Assembly (NCBI GenBank): GCA_030533445.1
Contig: CM060062.1
Span: forward strand, 1,710,456-1,774,455
Reading direction: 5' to 3'
Source: Cyprinodon diabolis
Taxonomy: Eukaryota > Chordata > Actinopteri > Cyprinodontiformes > Cyprinodontidae
Length of the DNA stretch: 64,000 bases
The notes beneath the pieces are model-generated. The model did not search any database. It was not told where the DNA came from and was given only the letters and a program-made list of their open reading frames with translations. The position numbers and the translations under genes were made by a program. Positions 23,483 through 33,470 of the stretch are shown piece by piece (the stretch's first letter is position 1; every line of letters starts with the position of its first letter).

Positions 23483-24012
23483 ATGGGTCAGCCCTGCGTG
23501 TCCTTGAGTCAGTGCGACGTAATTTTTTTTTCCCCTCAGGGGGACTCCTTTCATGTTCCCACCCTGTTACCCATTTTCTGCCCCACTCAATTGTTCCAAA
23601 GACAGGATGCACACTGAACACCAATACAGCCTTTGTATGATGGCCCTGTAAGAGTCCTTGAATCAGGTCCTAAACATTTTCTTGTAGATTTGGAGGAAGG
23701 TGTTAAGAAACTGTCTGCATTGACAGGCTCAAATAGTTTCGTGTTGTGGCGGAATATCAGATTATAATGGCCCAGGCACTTTGATGAAAACATTCCTCCA
23801 CTATACTAATGTGGAGGAAAGTGGAGGAAGCTCCCATGTCCTTTGACATTGGAGCTGGCTCGGTGCTCGTCGGCCTGGCTGTGTGTTTCCTGGACGGGGC
23901 CGCCTTTTACAGCTGCTTTTTGTATCTCTGCTTCTGTCTCGTTGAACCCCAGTCGGCCTCAGCAGATGGCCGCTCACACTGAGCCTTGTTCTGCTGGAGG
24001 TTTTTTCCTGTT

Positions 24013-24742
24013 TGTCATGATGGGATTAAGGTTCCTAACCCACATGCAGAACACACACGGAGTCAGATGAAAAGTTTGACTGTTTATTGAGAAAACACAA
24101 TGTTAATAAACTTGATGCTGGGAAACAGATCCGGGACTGGTCACACAGGGTTCTCTGCAGAGAGGGATAGTTAGGTTAGCCAGGAGGCAGTTGATCTTGT
24201 CAGAGGAGTTGTGCAGGTCTGTACCTGTGATGTGGTTCAGGCTGAGCAGCAGAGGAGGGGAACCAGGAGGGTCCAGAGGCAGATGGTCGGCAGAGGGCTA
24301 GGCAACAGCCGGGCTCGACTTCAGACTTGTCAGTGTTCAGGTTCAGAGTTTCTTCCAGTTCTCTTCTTGAGAGCGGACAGGCAGGTTCTGATAGTTTGAG
24401 CACAGAAGTCCTTCTGAGAGCAGGCAGGCAGATTTCAGCTGAGAAACTCTTCCAGATTTCCAGGGTTCCGTCAGGTTTCTTCCTAAGAAGCAGAGAAGAC
24501 AAAAACTGATTAGATTCAGATTCTGGTTTTCAGGGGAGTCAGAGAATCAGACAGGCTGGTTGGCTCAGGCTTGCTAACCATAACTGGCTTAACACTCTGG
24601 CACTGGAGTGTTGTCCTGCCGCTGCTTAAATGCTGGTCTCCTGATGAGCCAATGAGCCGCAGGTGTGGTCGTCAGCTTCAGCTCCAGGAGACCTAGAGCG
24701 CCCTTTGCTGGAGAAAGGTGGACAGACCTCCAGATCCCAACA
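24013..24742 (-). mobile_element. Solo Gypsy LTR, minus orientation, perfect TSD
   Basis: Begins TGTCATGATGGG and ends AGATCCCAACA, the reverse complement of TGTTGGGATCT...CATGACA. The 5-bp duplication CTGTT is exact at 24008-24012 and 24743-24747. It belongs to the LTR subfamily of the neighbouring element at 24792, sharing the CACTCTGGCACTGGAGTG palindrome downstream of its TATA region. Confidence 0.93.
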
Positions 24743-26493
24743 CTGTTAAAAGGGAGTTTTTCCTCTCCACTGTCGCTACAAGCATGCTTACTGTTGGGAT
24801 CCGGAGGCTTGCCCACCAGAGGGCGCCAAGGATCCCTTCCTGGGGATTTGTTTTTTTGTTGGTTTCTGGGTTCTCTTTGCCTTTCTCCTCCAGAGGGTGT
24901 TCTGGGTCTCCTGAAGCTGGAATTCGGGCCAGAACCCAATGTAATGCTAAGAGCCATGTTTTTTCTGTACCTGCCCCAGTAACTAACAGTGTTTCTGTTC
25001 CACCTGTGTCACCTGAAACCGACTCCAGACCTAGGAGTTGTAACCAGCCTGCTTCTGTTTCTGCTTCCTTGACTCATGGCGTCTCTCCCTCCACAGCCAC
25101 CTCTGATAATAAACCTATGCAGCCGGGTCACATCAGACTCACATCCAAGGAGAGAAAAAGGAGAACTGGGGGAAACTTTGGTTTTTACTCTGGAAGACCC
25201 GATAATCCAGTCTCAGCCTGCCCAGCTAAGGGGAAAGCCGTTCTGCTTCCAGTTCAGACCTCCACCTCCCATCTGCACCAGGTCAGTCTCTCCCATCACA
25301 TCCACGATTATCATTTAGCACCATCCGTCAGAAAGCTTAAAATAGGACCACAGTTAACTCCTCAAACAGTAAGAGCTCCACATATCCAAGAGTCAGATCT
25401 TTGGAATTTTTTCTATGGGGATAAGGAGGATCTCTTCCCCTTCATGCCACCACATTCAGCTCCCCGCCAGCCAGATCCAGCCTCAGAGCCCCAGACAGTC
25501 AGAGCTCCCCACATCCAGGAGTCTGACCTCTGGAATTTCTTTAATCGGGATAGAGATGATCTCTTCCCTTTCATGCCACCTCATAGCCAACCAGTTAGCC
25601 TAGCATCTGAACTCAGTAGTATTTCAGAGTACTTAGTTTCAAAACCTGAACCCATGCCTGATTTTCTAGCCTCAGAACCCACTAGCACACCAGTTAGCTT
25701 TTTGCCAGAATCAGTCAGCGAACCAGTTAGCCCAGCTCCCAAGACCCCCCAGCGTAAGAGACGGCGTCGCCGTGAACCCGCTCTGAGCCGTCTAGAGACC
25801 CCTGAACCAGCTCTGAGCCGTCTAGAGACCCCTGAGCCAGTTCTGAGCCGTCTAAAGACCCCTGAGCCAGCCCTGAGCCATCTTGAGTTAGCTCTGTGCC
25901 ATCCAGAGACCCCCGAGCCTGCTCTGTGCCGTCCAGAGACCCCTGAGCCTGCTCTGTGCCGTCCAGAGACCCCTGAGCATATATTTAAAGAGGCTTCAGA
26001 ATTCGGGGTGTGCCGCCGTGGGCGGTTTCCTCCATGCTGGGATCGGAGCCGCAGTCGATGGGCTCCTCTGTTCCAGATTCGGAGCCGCAATCGGCGGGCT
26101 CCTCTGTTCCAGATTCCGAGCCGCAATCGGCGGGCTCCTCTGTTCCAGATTCGGAGCCGCAATCGGCGGGCTCCTCTGTTCCTGATCCGGAACCGCAGTT
26201 GGCGGGTTCCTCTGTTCCTGATCCGGAACCGCAATCGGCGGGCTCCTCTGTTCCTGATTCGGAGTCACAGTCGGTGGTCTCTTCTGTTCCTGATTGGGAG
26301 CCGCGGTCGGCGGTCTCATCTGTTCCTGTTCCAGAACCACAGTCGGCGGTTACCTCTGAGACTGAACCCGAGCCGCAGTCAGCGGCCTTCTCAGAGTCTG
26401 TTCCTGAACCGCAGTCGGCGGTTACCTCTGAGACTGTACCTGAGCTACAGTGGGCGGTCCCTTCAGAGCTTGTTCCTGAACCGCAGTCGGTAG
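24718..26493 (+). CDS. Gag-remnant / proline-rich repeat ORF of the Gypsy derivative
   Basis: 591 open codons. The first about 72 come from flanking and LTR sequence and are not part of a real protein. From about 24935 it aligns with the C-terminal half of the Gag at 40280 (shared VPAP, RLTSKER/RLTPEER and SACPAK). The zinc knuckle is destroyed: CLYCGETGH is replaced by GFYSGRPDN, leaving one Cys. Two tandem copies of a 33-37-residue unit follow (TVRAPHIQESDLWNFF ... LFPFMPPHS, at about 25356 and 25494). A KRRRRR basic patch and a 10-residue repeat EPALSRLETP (30-bp unit, about 25770-25980) come next. After about 26000 this frame reads basic repeats that are probably a shadow. The protein would lack protease, RT, RNase H and integrase. 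Confidence 0.5.
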   Translation: MDRPPDPNTVKREFFLSTVATSMLTVGIRRLAHQRAPRIPSWGFVFLLVSGFSLPFSSRGCSGSPEAGIRARTQCNAKSHVFSVPAPVTNSVSVPPVSPETDSRPRSCNQPASVSASLTHGVSPSTATSDNKPMQPGHIRLTSKERKRRTGGNFGFYSGRPDNPVSACPAKGKAVLLPVQTSTSHLHQVSLSHHIHDYHLAPSVRKLKIGPQLTPQTVRAPHIQESDLWNFFYGDKEDLFPFMPPHSAPRQPDPASEPQTVRAPHIQESDLWNFFNRDRDDLFPFMPPHSQPVSLASELSSISEYLVSKPEPMPDFLASEPTSTPVSFLPESVSEPVSPAPKTPQRKRRRRREPALSRLETPEPALSRLETPEPVLSRLKTPEPALSHLELALCHPETPEPALCRPETPEPALCRPETPEHIFKEASEFGVCRRGRFPPCWDRSRSRWAPLFQIRSRNRRAPLFQIPSRNRRAPLFQIRSRNRRAPLFLIRNRSWRVPLFLIRNRNRRAPLFLIRSHSRWSLLFLIGSRGRRSHLFLFQNHSRRLPLRLNPSRSQRPSQSLFLNRSRRLPLRLYLSYSGRSLQSLFLNRSR

Positions 26494-26936
26494 TTACCTC
26501 TTAGCCGGATCCTGAGCCGCAGTCGGCGGCTCCCCCTGAGCCTGTTCCTGAGTCGCAGTCAGCGACCCCTCCTGCTCCAGTTCCTGAGCCGCAGCCGACG
26601 GTCTCCTCGGACTCTGTTCCTGAGCCGCAGTCGGCGGTCCCTGTTCCAGAGCCACAGTCCGCGGCCCCCTCTGAGACTGTTGCTGAGCCGCTGAAGAGGG
26701 GACGGCGTTCCCCTTGGGGCTACCTGCTAAAATTGGGGCGTCGTCCTCCTCCTAAACTCCTGCAGCGGCGGAGACTTCTTCCTCATCCGAAGATTCAGCA
26801 GCGACGGAGATGTCATCCTCCTATTACCGTCCTACGTCGCCTGACCCATGGCCTGAATGTCTGCTTCGCCTCTGGCCCTGCGGCTGGCCTCCTGAACGTC
26901 TGCCGCGTCCTCGGCCCTGCAGCCGGCCTCCTGTAA
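26010..26936 (+). pseudogene. Acidic proline-rich repeat frame (36-bp units), one stop
   Basis: This frame reads SSVPDSEPQSAG repeats (12 residues, 36 bp) from about 26030. It matches the Pro/Glu/Ser style of the upstream ORF better than the frame of that ORF does here, so the original reading frame probably shifted near 26000. A TAG at 26502-26504 interrupts it; the same frame then continues through EPVPESQSATPP-type units to 26936. It is either decaying or was never translated as one product. Confidence 0.45.
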
Positions 26937-27215
26937 ATCGGCCTCACCTCCGGCCCCGCGGTCGGCCTCCTGAACGTCGGCCTTGCCTTCGGCCCCTCAG
27001 CCGTCCACCTAAGACTCTGCCTCGCTGCTGGCCCCTCGGCTGGCCACCTGAGACCCTGCCTTGCTGCCAGTCCCACGGCCGGTCACCTGAGACCCTGCCT
27101 CGCTGCCGGTCTCACGGCCGGTCACCTGAGACTCTGCCCCGCTGCCAGCCCCACGGCCGGCCACCTGAGATTCTGCCCCGCTGCCAGCCCCACGGCCGGC
27201 CACCTGAGACTCTGC
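26870..27215 (+). repeat. 39-bp minisatellite (PETLPRCQPHGRP block)
   Basis: About eight imperfect 39-bp units, GC-rich, open in more than one frame on both strands; the plus frame reads PETLPRCxxHGRP. It lies just before the 3' untranslated part of the element. Confidence 0.85.
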
Positions 27216-27484
27216 CAAGTAAATCATCAGAGACTTTCTTTGCTTTCATCCACCTTAAGTGGGTCGTTTTTCGTTCTGGACTCAGTTTTTGTTTTTTGCC
27301 CTCCTTGCCTAGTTCCCCCTCCGCCCACCCTGGGTTGGTTGTTTTTGGTTTTGGACTCTGTTTTCGTATTTTCTTGCCCTCCTTGCCTGGTGCCCCCTCC
27401 GCCCACCCTGGGTGTGGTTTTTTTTTTGTATTTCATGGACTATTCTGGTGCGTCTTGTATCCGCCCTTGAGGGGGGGGGGGTAC

Positions 27485-28256
27485 TGTTGGGATCTGGAGG
27501 CTTGCCCACCAGAGGGCGCCAAGGATCCCTTCATGAGGATTTGTTCTTCTGTTGGTTTCTGGGTTCTCTCTGCCTTTCTCCTCCAGAGGGCATTCTGGGT
27601 CTCCTGAAGCTGGAATTGACTTCACCAGCTGTTCCTCATCTGCTCATCAGGAGACCAGCATATAAGCAGTGGCAGTGCAACACTCCAGTGCCAGAGTGTT
27701 AAGCCAGTTACGGTTAGCAAGCTTGAGCCAACCAACCTGTCAGATTCTCAGACTCCCTTGAAACCTGAACCTGAACTTAACCAGTTTGTCCTCTCTGCCT
27801 CCTAGGAAGAACCTGACCGAATCCTGAAACTCTGGAAGAGTTTCTCATCTGCAACTATCTGTCTGATCTCTGGAGATCACTGGATGATCAAACTGTCTGA
27901 ACCTGCCTGCCCGCTCTCAAGAAGAGAACTGAAGAAAACCTCTGATCTGAATACAGAGAAGTCTGAAGACAAGCCCTGCCACTGCCAAGCCCTCTGCTCA
28001 TCTACTGCCTCTGGACCCTCCTGGTTCCCTCCCTCTGCCGCTCAGTTAACCACTGAACAGGTACAGCCCTGCATTATACTACAAACTACTGAACCTGGAT
28101 CTCAGCTAACCGAACTGTCCCTCTCTGCAGAGAACCCCGTTATGTCTCTGAAATCAGTCTTTATTATTCATTGTGTGATCAATAAACTGTTGAACTTTTC
28201 TCCCGTGTCTGAGTGTGTTCTGCATGTGGGTTAGGTCCCTTAATCCCACCATGACA
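27485..28256 (+). repeat. 3' LTR of the Gypsy derivative
   Basis: Begins TGTTGGGATCTGG directly after the polypurine tract GAGGGGGGGGGGGTAC and ends CATGACA. TATAAG (about 27660) is followed about 30 bp later by AACACTC...GAGTGTT, a small hairpin at the expected transcript start. AATAAA occurs near 28182. Confidence 0.92.
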
Positions 28257-28649
28257 CTTACTGTGAGGGATTGCTGAAGAGTCAATGAGTCGATGCAATC
28301 AACTATTTTTCCTTAGAAATCTTTGAATCAATCTGACTGTAATAAAATGAATTGAATTGAAATTGAATTGAATACTAATGGAGGTGCAAACCAAGTGAAG
28401 ACAGTGTATCATGAATCCTGCTGCCGCAGAGACAGAAGAGCTAATCCAGCTCTGCTAATCCCCCAACAACAGAGTCCCCGATCGCTGTTTGCTGAAGGAG
28501 TTGTCAGAAGCCACTGAACCATCACCGCCTGTGAGACGGAGGGATGGAGCAGTGCTGCGGAGGCGCTGCTATAAGTTGCGGTTACGTGCTAACCACCTTA
28601 GCTAAAGGGAGACATCCCATATACTCAGGAGTTATAAAATTAACTGTGG

Positions 28650-29750
28650 GTAGGCCGGTTCTTCCTGAAGTCGACCATGATCTCCTTGGTCTTCTCCACT
28701 TTTAGGATCAGAATGTTATCTTTGCACCACCAGCTGGTTCACCAGGTGGTGAACCTGTGGATGCAGTCATGTGTCATCAGGGTGAACAGCAGGGGGCTCA
28801 GGACGCAGCCCTGAGGGGAGCCTGTGCTTAGACTGATGACATCAGAGGTGTTTTGTCGACCCGGACTGACTGACCGACAAAATTGATTAATTTTGATTCG
28901 ATCTGTTTTTACAATAATGAAAGTACAACACTCATGTATTTTATTTTTTCCTGTGATATTAAACACAAAGTGAAAACTTGTAAATTGGACAGTTTAAACT
29001 TGAGATGTGAACAAAACTGTCTCAAAATTGCAAAGTTGTTGGTGAAAAGTGAAAAAACCTAATTAATTCGAGCAAGCAGATGTGACACAGTGGGGACACA
29101 GCAGACATACATGAGCTACATTATCTCCAATGCACAAACCATATTTGCAGCGTTGTCTGTAACAACTACAGGGTGTTTGCTGGCCAGCCTCCATTTGTTA
29201 ATGTCTTCAGTCAACCTATTAGCTATATTTGCAGCTGTCTGGCTTGAAGTATTTTAAGTGTATCTTTCCTGCTCGAATGTGAACGTCACGCACGTCACTA
29301 TAAAACTAATCAATCTCATTCCCTAGACATTGATTTTGCAAAAATGTAAAGGAATCGATTCAAAATCGATTAAATCGATTTTTTTATGCAGCCCTACTGC
29401 TTATACACCCGCCCAGGTATGTTTTCAGGCCCTGGGGCCTTCCTTGGATTGACTCTCCTCAGAGTTTTCCTCACTTCAGCTACTTCCAGGTTTAGTGCCT
29501 CCTCCCGCTGGTGTGGAACAGCTTTCACTGCTGGAGGCTGTTTAGTGCCTCAAACCATCCAAAGAAGTTATTCAGTTCATTTAGGAAGTTAGTGTTTGCT
29601 GCATCTACCGGGGGGAGGGTGTGTTGTAGTCTGTGATCATCAGAATGCCTTTCCACATCCTCCTGGTGTTGTTGTTGCTTGTCATGGAAAAGATCCTGGA
29701 TCTTCTGGCTGTGGTTCTGCTTTACTGGTCTGATGGCATGGTTTAACACT
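28650..29750 (-). pseudogene. Degenerate LINE reverse transcriptase, minus strand, interrupted
   Basis: On the minus strand 29750-29395 reads the pre-RT linker (FLNELNNFFGWFEA), and 28866-28650 reads the RT core end (GSPQGCVLSPLLFTL, then a KTKEIMVDFRKN-like segment). The order and strand fit one element of the jockey/CR1-related type common in fish. The middle of RT, including FADD, is missing and a hAT remnant separates the parts. Confidence 0.7.
28867..29394 (-). mobile_element. hAT remnant inserted in the LINE
   Basis: The right end 'tttttatgcagccctact' with repeated AAATCGATT is a common hAT-type terminus in vertebrates. A minus-strand reading TDNAANM, conserved in hAT transposases, is present near 29150. 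Left boundary uncertain. Confidence 0.55.
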
Positions 29751-29955
29751 AGAAGTCAAAGAGATACAAGAATTTTCGTTAGCCTCAGTCCCCCCAACAG
29801 TACTTATCAACTCATGAATCTCTTTTCAGATGTAAATGTCCCATTAGCACTGTGGCTGGAGAACCATTCCACCCCCTTCTTTTTCGGTTTTAGCTCAAGT
29901 CTCTCTCTTTGAAAGTGTTTTACCTGAGAGCAGGGGGGGGGAAATCATATTTGTA
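29742..29955 (+). mobile_element. One-ended TTAA-type element, copy 1 (paralogue at 47148)
   Basis: Starts TTAACACTAGAAGTC; 47148 starts TTAACACTAAAAGTC. About 210 bp are shared ('gatacaagaattttcgt', 'cttatcaactcatgaat'). TTAA followed by CACTAG is suggestive of a piggyBac-like end. No opposite end found. Confidence 0.5.
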
Positions 29956-30811
29956 AGTAAATATAACGTCAAATATCCGCAGCGGGGATATTTGACAAAA
30001 CCAAGTTTTGTTGACAGATGTGGCATCTGGGTATTCGGTGCGTGCGAGGGCCTGGAGTTTGAGACTCCAAAGTGTACACATAATGATAGGTGTTTTTTGT
30101 CTATATTGGTTAAAATAAAAAAATATAATAGGCCTTAAAATAGGTGTGACTGTGTGAGAGTGTGTGAGGAAACAATCGAACCTGACATACAGTACAGCTC
30201 TTGTAGATGCAGAGGCATAGAGAAGATCATAAGATTCACACTGGGAGCTGATTTTGTGTTAAGCCAAGACTGTCCAGTTAATTTATTAGGCAGATATTTG
30301 TTAAGGAAATTGCAATTAGTGCTGGTGCCTACAGACAAAGGGGTAGTGGTGAAAAGATGTACATGCTGCAGGGGGAATTTACTCCAGAGCTAAAAAGCAG
30401 CTGACACATATGTGATACATTCAGGCTCATTCCCAAAAACATGAATAGTTCTAGCAATTAATGGACAGGCAGTTAGACTTATATGCGATTCAGGAGCCTG
30501 TAATACTTGTGTTAAAGATAATGTAAATGCTAAAACCATCTAAAAGGCTAACTTTTGTAAAATCAGCAAATAATCTAACATCCTAGGAATGGATGTCAAG
30601 GGCAATAGAAATAGAAGACATTCATACAGGAAAAAGGTTGCAAGGTTGCATGTTTTTGTAGTAATATCACCAACTCACCCCATTAATCTGCTAAAGTGAG
30701 ACTTAATGGAATATTAGGCATTGCAACTTTCCCCACGGTGGGGGGAATGAAGGCTGTATGAATAATACATCTAATGGTGTTGCAACTTAATCCTTCTGTG
30801 TTTTATGCAAC

Positions 30812-32905
30812 ATGCTTAGCATTTCTGCTCCATGTCAATTTTTCCAACTATGGAAACAGCCTTATAAAATTCTGTGCAATGTAAAACCCCAGGTTCAAGA
30901 TTTAGCATGTGTTAAAATAACTCAGCATTCTTTGCTATCACAATCTGATGAAAATGATTTCATAGATATTTCAAATGCTACAACATGTACAACATGGAAG
31001 CTCCTGTCAGGCATCATAGCGGCTAAGATGAATAGGCACATGGCTCAATACATGCACCCTTCCCAGAAGGGAATAGGCAGTAACACCAGAGGAGCCAAGC
31101 ACCAGCTACTAGTGGATAGAGCAGTCACTCGAGACTGTAAGACCAGGCAGACAAATCTGTGCACTGCCTGGGTTGACTATAAGAAAGCCTATGACTCAAT
31201 GCCACATACATGGATACTGGAATGCTTGGAAATGTACAAGATCAACAGGACTCTAATAGCCTTCATCAAGAACTCAATGAAGCTGTGGAAAACAAGTCTG
31301 GAAGCCAATGCAAAGCCAATAGCACAAGTCACCATCAAGTGCGGCATATACCAGGGTGATGCACTATCCCCGCTGCTGTTCTGCATAGGCCTGAACCCCC
31401 TCAGCCAGATCATCACAAAGACTGGCTACGGATACCAATTCCGAAGCGGAACAATCATCAGTCACCTCCTCTACATGGATGACATCAAGCTGTATGCCAG
31501 GAGTGAGCGAGACATCGACTCACTGATCCACACTACCAGGATCTACAGCAACGACATTGGGATGTCATTCGGACTGGACAAGTGCGGTCGCATGGTCTCA
31601 AAGAGAGGGAAGATGATCAGAACCGAGGGGGTTGAACTACCAGAAGGCCACATTACAGATGTGCAGGACAGCTACAAATACCTTGGGGTGCCACAGGCTA
31701 ACGGAAACCATGAGGAGATGGCAAGAAAGACTGCCACAGCTAAATACCTACAAAGAGTAAGGCAGGTCCTGAAAAGTCAGCTGAATGGGAAAAACAAGAT
31801 CCAAGCCATCAACACATATGCCCTACCAGTCATCAGATACCCCGCTGGTATAATAAACTGGCCAAAGGAGGAGATAGAGGCCACTGACATCAAGACAAGA
31901 AAGCTCCTCACAATGCATGGAGGGTTCCACCCCAAATCCAGCACCCTGAGACTGTATGCCAAGCGTAGCGAGGGAGGCCGAGGGCTAGTGAGTGTCAAGA
32001 CCACTGTCCAGGATGAAACAACTAAGACCCAGGAGTACATCAGAAAGATGGCCCCCAAAGACAAATGGCTTGGTGAATACCTCAGGCAGGAGAAAACCGA
32101 AAGCGAGGACAAGAAAGAGGAAGGAGAACCATCATGGAGGGACAAGCCACTGCACGGCATATACCACAGACAAATAGAAGAAGTGGCTGATATCAAAAAA
32201 TCCTACCAGCTGCTGGAGAAGGCTGGACTGAAGGACAGCACAGAGGCACTAATCATGGCAGCACAAGAACAGGCACTCAGTACAAGATCAATAGAGGCCA
32301 GGGTCTACCACACCAGGCAGGACCCCCGATGCAGACTGTGCAAAGATGCCTCTGAAACAATACAGCACATAACAGCAGGGTGTAAAATGCAGGCAGGAAG
32401 TGCATACATGGAACGCCACAACCAGGTAGCTGTCATAGTGTACAGGAACATCTGCCATGAGTATGGGCTGGAAGTCCCAAGGTCAAAATGGAAGACACCT
32501 CCTAAGGTAGTTGAGAATGACCGAGCTAAGATCCTATGGGACTTCAAGATCCAGACTGACAAACAGGTGATGGCTAACCAACCAGACATCGTGTTGATCG
32601 ACAAACAGCAGAAGAAGGCAGTATTGATAGATGTGGCAATCCCAAGCGACAGCAACATCAAGAAGAAAGAACACGAGAAGCTTGAGAAATACCAAGGGCT
32701 GAAAGAGGAGCTAGAAAAGATGTGGAAAGTAAGAGCAGCAGTGGTGCCAGTGGTAATTGGAGCACTGGGGGCTGTGACCCCCAAACTGGGAGAGTGGCTA
32801 CAGCAGATTCCAGGTAAAACATCAGAGGTCTCTGTCCAGAAGAGCGCAGTCCTAGGAACAGCTAAGATACTGCGCAGAACCCTCAAACTCCCAGGCCTCT
32901 GGTAG
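30812..32905 (+). CDS. R4/Rex6 LINE ORF: RT C-terminal half + zinc finger + REL endonuclease
   Basis: In the family this protein nicks the target and reverse-transcribes its own RNA there. LINE homology begins at about residue 61 (base 30992); the first 60 codons are ERV sequence read by chance. RT motifs present are WVDYKKAYDSMPH (residues about 127-139), GIYQGDALSPLLF and LLYMDDIKLYA, the catalytic MDD box. The C-terminal part has the zinc finger CRLCK...H-x4-C and the restriction-like endonuclease signature PDIVLIDKQQKKAVLIDVA, followed by the conserved end RRTLKLPGLW. The ORF is open to its natural stop, about 640 LINE residues. The N-terminal DNA-binding region and first RT motifs are missing, so it is not autonomous, but the long open frame suggests a young insertion. 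Confidence 0.88.
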   Translation: MLSISAPCQFFQLWKQPYKILCNVKPQVQDLACVKITQHSLLSQSDENDFIDISNATTCTTWKLLSGIIAAKMNRHMAQYMHPSQKGIGSNTRGAKHQLLVDRAVTRDCKTRQTNLCTAWVDYKKAYDSMPHTWILECLEMYKINRTLIAFIKNSMKLWKTSLEANAKPIAQVTIKCGIYQGDALSPLLFCIGLNPLSQIITKTGYGYQFRSGTIISHLLYMDDIKLYARSERDIDSLIHTTRIYSNDIGMSFGLDKCGRMVSKRGKMIRTEGVELPEGHITDVQDSYKYLGVPQANGNHEEMARKTATAKYLQRVRQVLKSQLNGKNKIQAINTYALPVIRYPAGIINWPKEEIEATDIKTRKLLTMHGGFHPKSSTLRLYAKRSEGGRGLVSVKTTVQDETTKTQEYIRKMAPKDKWLGEYLRQEKTESEDKKEEGEPSWRDKPLHGIYHRQIEEVADIKKSYQLLEKAGLKDSTEALIMAAQEQALSTRSIEARVYHTRQDPRCRLCKDASETIQHITAGCKMQAGSAYMERHNQVAVIVYRNICHEYGLEVPRSKWKTPPKVVENDRAKILWDFKIQTDKQVMANQPDIVLIDKQQKKAVLIDVAIPSDSNIKKKEHEKLEKYQGLKEELEKMWKVRAAVVPVVIGALGAVTPKLGEWLQQIPGKTSEVSVQKSAVLGTAKILRRTLKLPGLW

Positions 32906-32964
32906 GGGACCCGAGCTTGAGGATGACACATACCACCTCAAGAGGGGTGAGAAAACAGTTTTTT

Positions 32965-33023
<59 letters not shown>

Positions 33024-33098
33024 TGTAACTTGAGCATGTAAAAAAAGTAATTTCCCTCTGGGATAATTAAAGTATTTCTGATTGTAATTCTGATTGAA
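30985..33098 (+). mobile_element. R4/Rex6 (Dong-type) LINE, 5' truncated
   Basis: A non-LTR retrotransposon with a restriction-like endonuclease, cut at its 5' end inside RT as is usual for target-primed insertion. The 3' end runs into a (TA)n tract at 32971-33019. Some members of this clade are known to insert in TA- or TAA-rich microsatellites. A second LINE-type tail ('aaagtatttctgattgtaat') follows the TA tract and may belong to older sequence. Confidence 0.85.
32971..33019. repeat. (TA)n microsatellite at the LINE 3' end
   Basis: About 24 AT units directly after a T tract and the LINE 3' untranslated region. Confidence 0.95.
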
Positions 33099-33189
33099 AG
33101 CAGCAGCTATTTTGAGCCATGAGTTTATCATGTCTCCAGAGGAGGGATATTGAGTATAGTACGACAACTATTTAATCCAACTGCAGGAT

Positions 33190-33470
33190 TAAATAACTAC
33201 TTTAAAAAATTTTGCAGAGCATGTCACACATGTTCTGAAGAACATGTAATCTGCCCAGAGCTCCTTTTGATTCCCCACAGGAAGGCCTGAAGCCTGGAGA
33301 CAGAGTGCTGATTAAAATCATCAAGGGGAAAATTGGGCAGCTCCAAGGTGTGAAGGACCCTACATTGTGCAACTAGCAACTCCAACCGCTGTGAAGATCC
33401 AGGAGAGAGACACTTGGATCTGCCAAAGTCATTGTAAGCTGATTAAAAATTTTCCTCAGCAAGAAGCCCA
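33190..33470 (+). pseudogene. ERV integrase remnant (HHCC end plus C-terminal domain)
   Basis: A CxxC segment is followed at once by GLKPGDRVLIK, the start of the SH3-like C-terminal integrase domain, so the catalytic core has been deleted. Stop codons lie in the C-terminal part. Confidence 0.65.

Larger units (their letters stand above)
24792..28256 (+). mobile_element. Non-autonomous Gypsy derivative with minisatellite-coding interior
   Basis: This is a 3.5-kb LTR element bounded by the exact duplication CTTAC (24787-24791 and 28257-28261). The 5' LTR is cut after about 144 bp (24792-24935) and passes directly into sequence homologous to the middle of gag; the leader and gag N-terminus are gone. 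Pol is absent. The interior is made of three blocks of tandem repeats that encode proline-rich peptides (25770-25980, 26030-26700, 26870-27215). A polypurine tract (27469-27481) and a complete 3' LTR (27485-28256) follow. Mobilisation would need Gag-Pol from a relative such as the element at 39576. Confidence 0.85.
23850..28375 (+). repeat. Family A repeat, copy A2, split by two LTR insertions
   Basis: Host pieces are 23850-24012, 24748-24791 and 28262-28375. They join into one continuous family A copy once the two LTR insertions and one copy of each target duplication (CTGTT, CTTAC) are removed. It ends in a GAATTGAATTG tail. This dates A2 as older than both insertions. Confidence 0.88.

Noticed and set aside
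26870..27215. CRISPR-like array
   Set aside because: Direct 39-bp repeats without unique spacers in a eukaryotic retroelement; a minisatellite.
25581..27227. Minus-strand arginine/glycine-rich ORFs (217, 114, 87 and 72 codons)
   Set aside because: GC-rich minisatellites are open in several frames on both strands; these are shadows.
33028..33167. ORF 32883-33167(-) with repeated IYIYIY
   Set aside because: Translation of the TA microsatellite.
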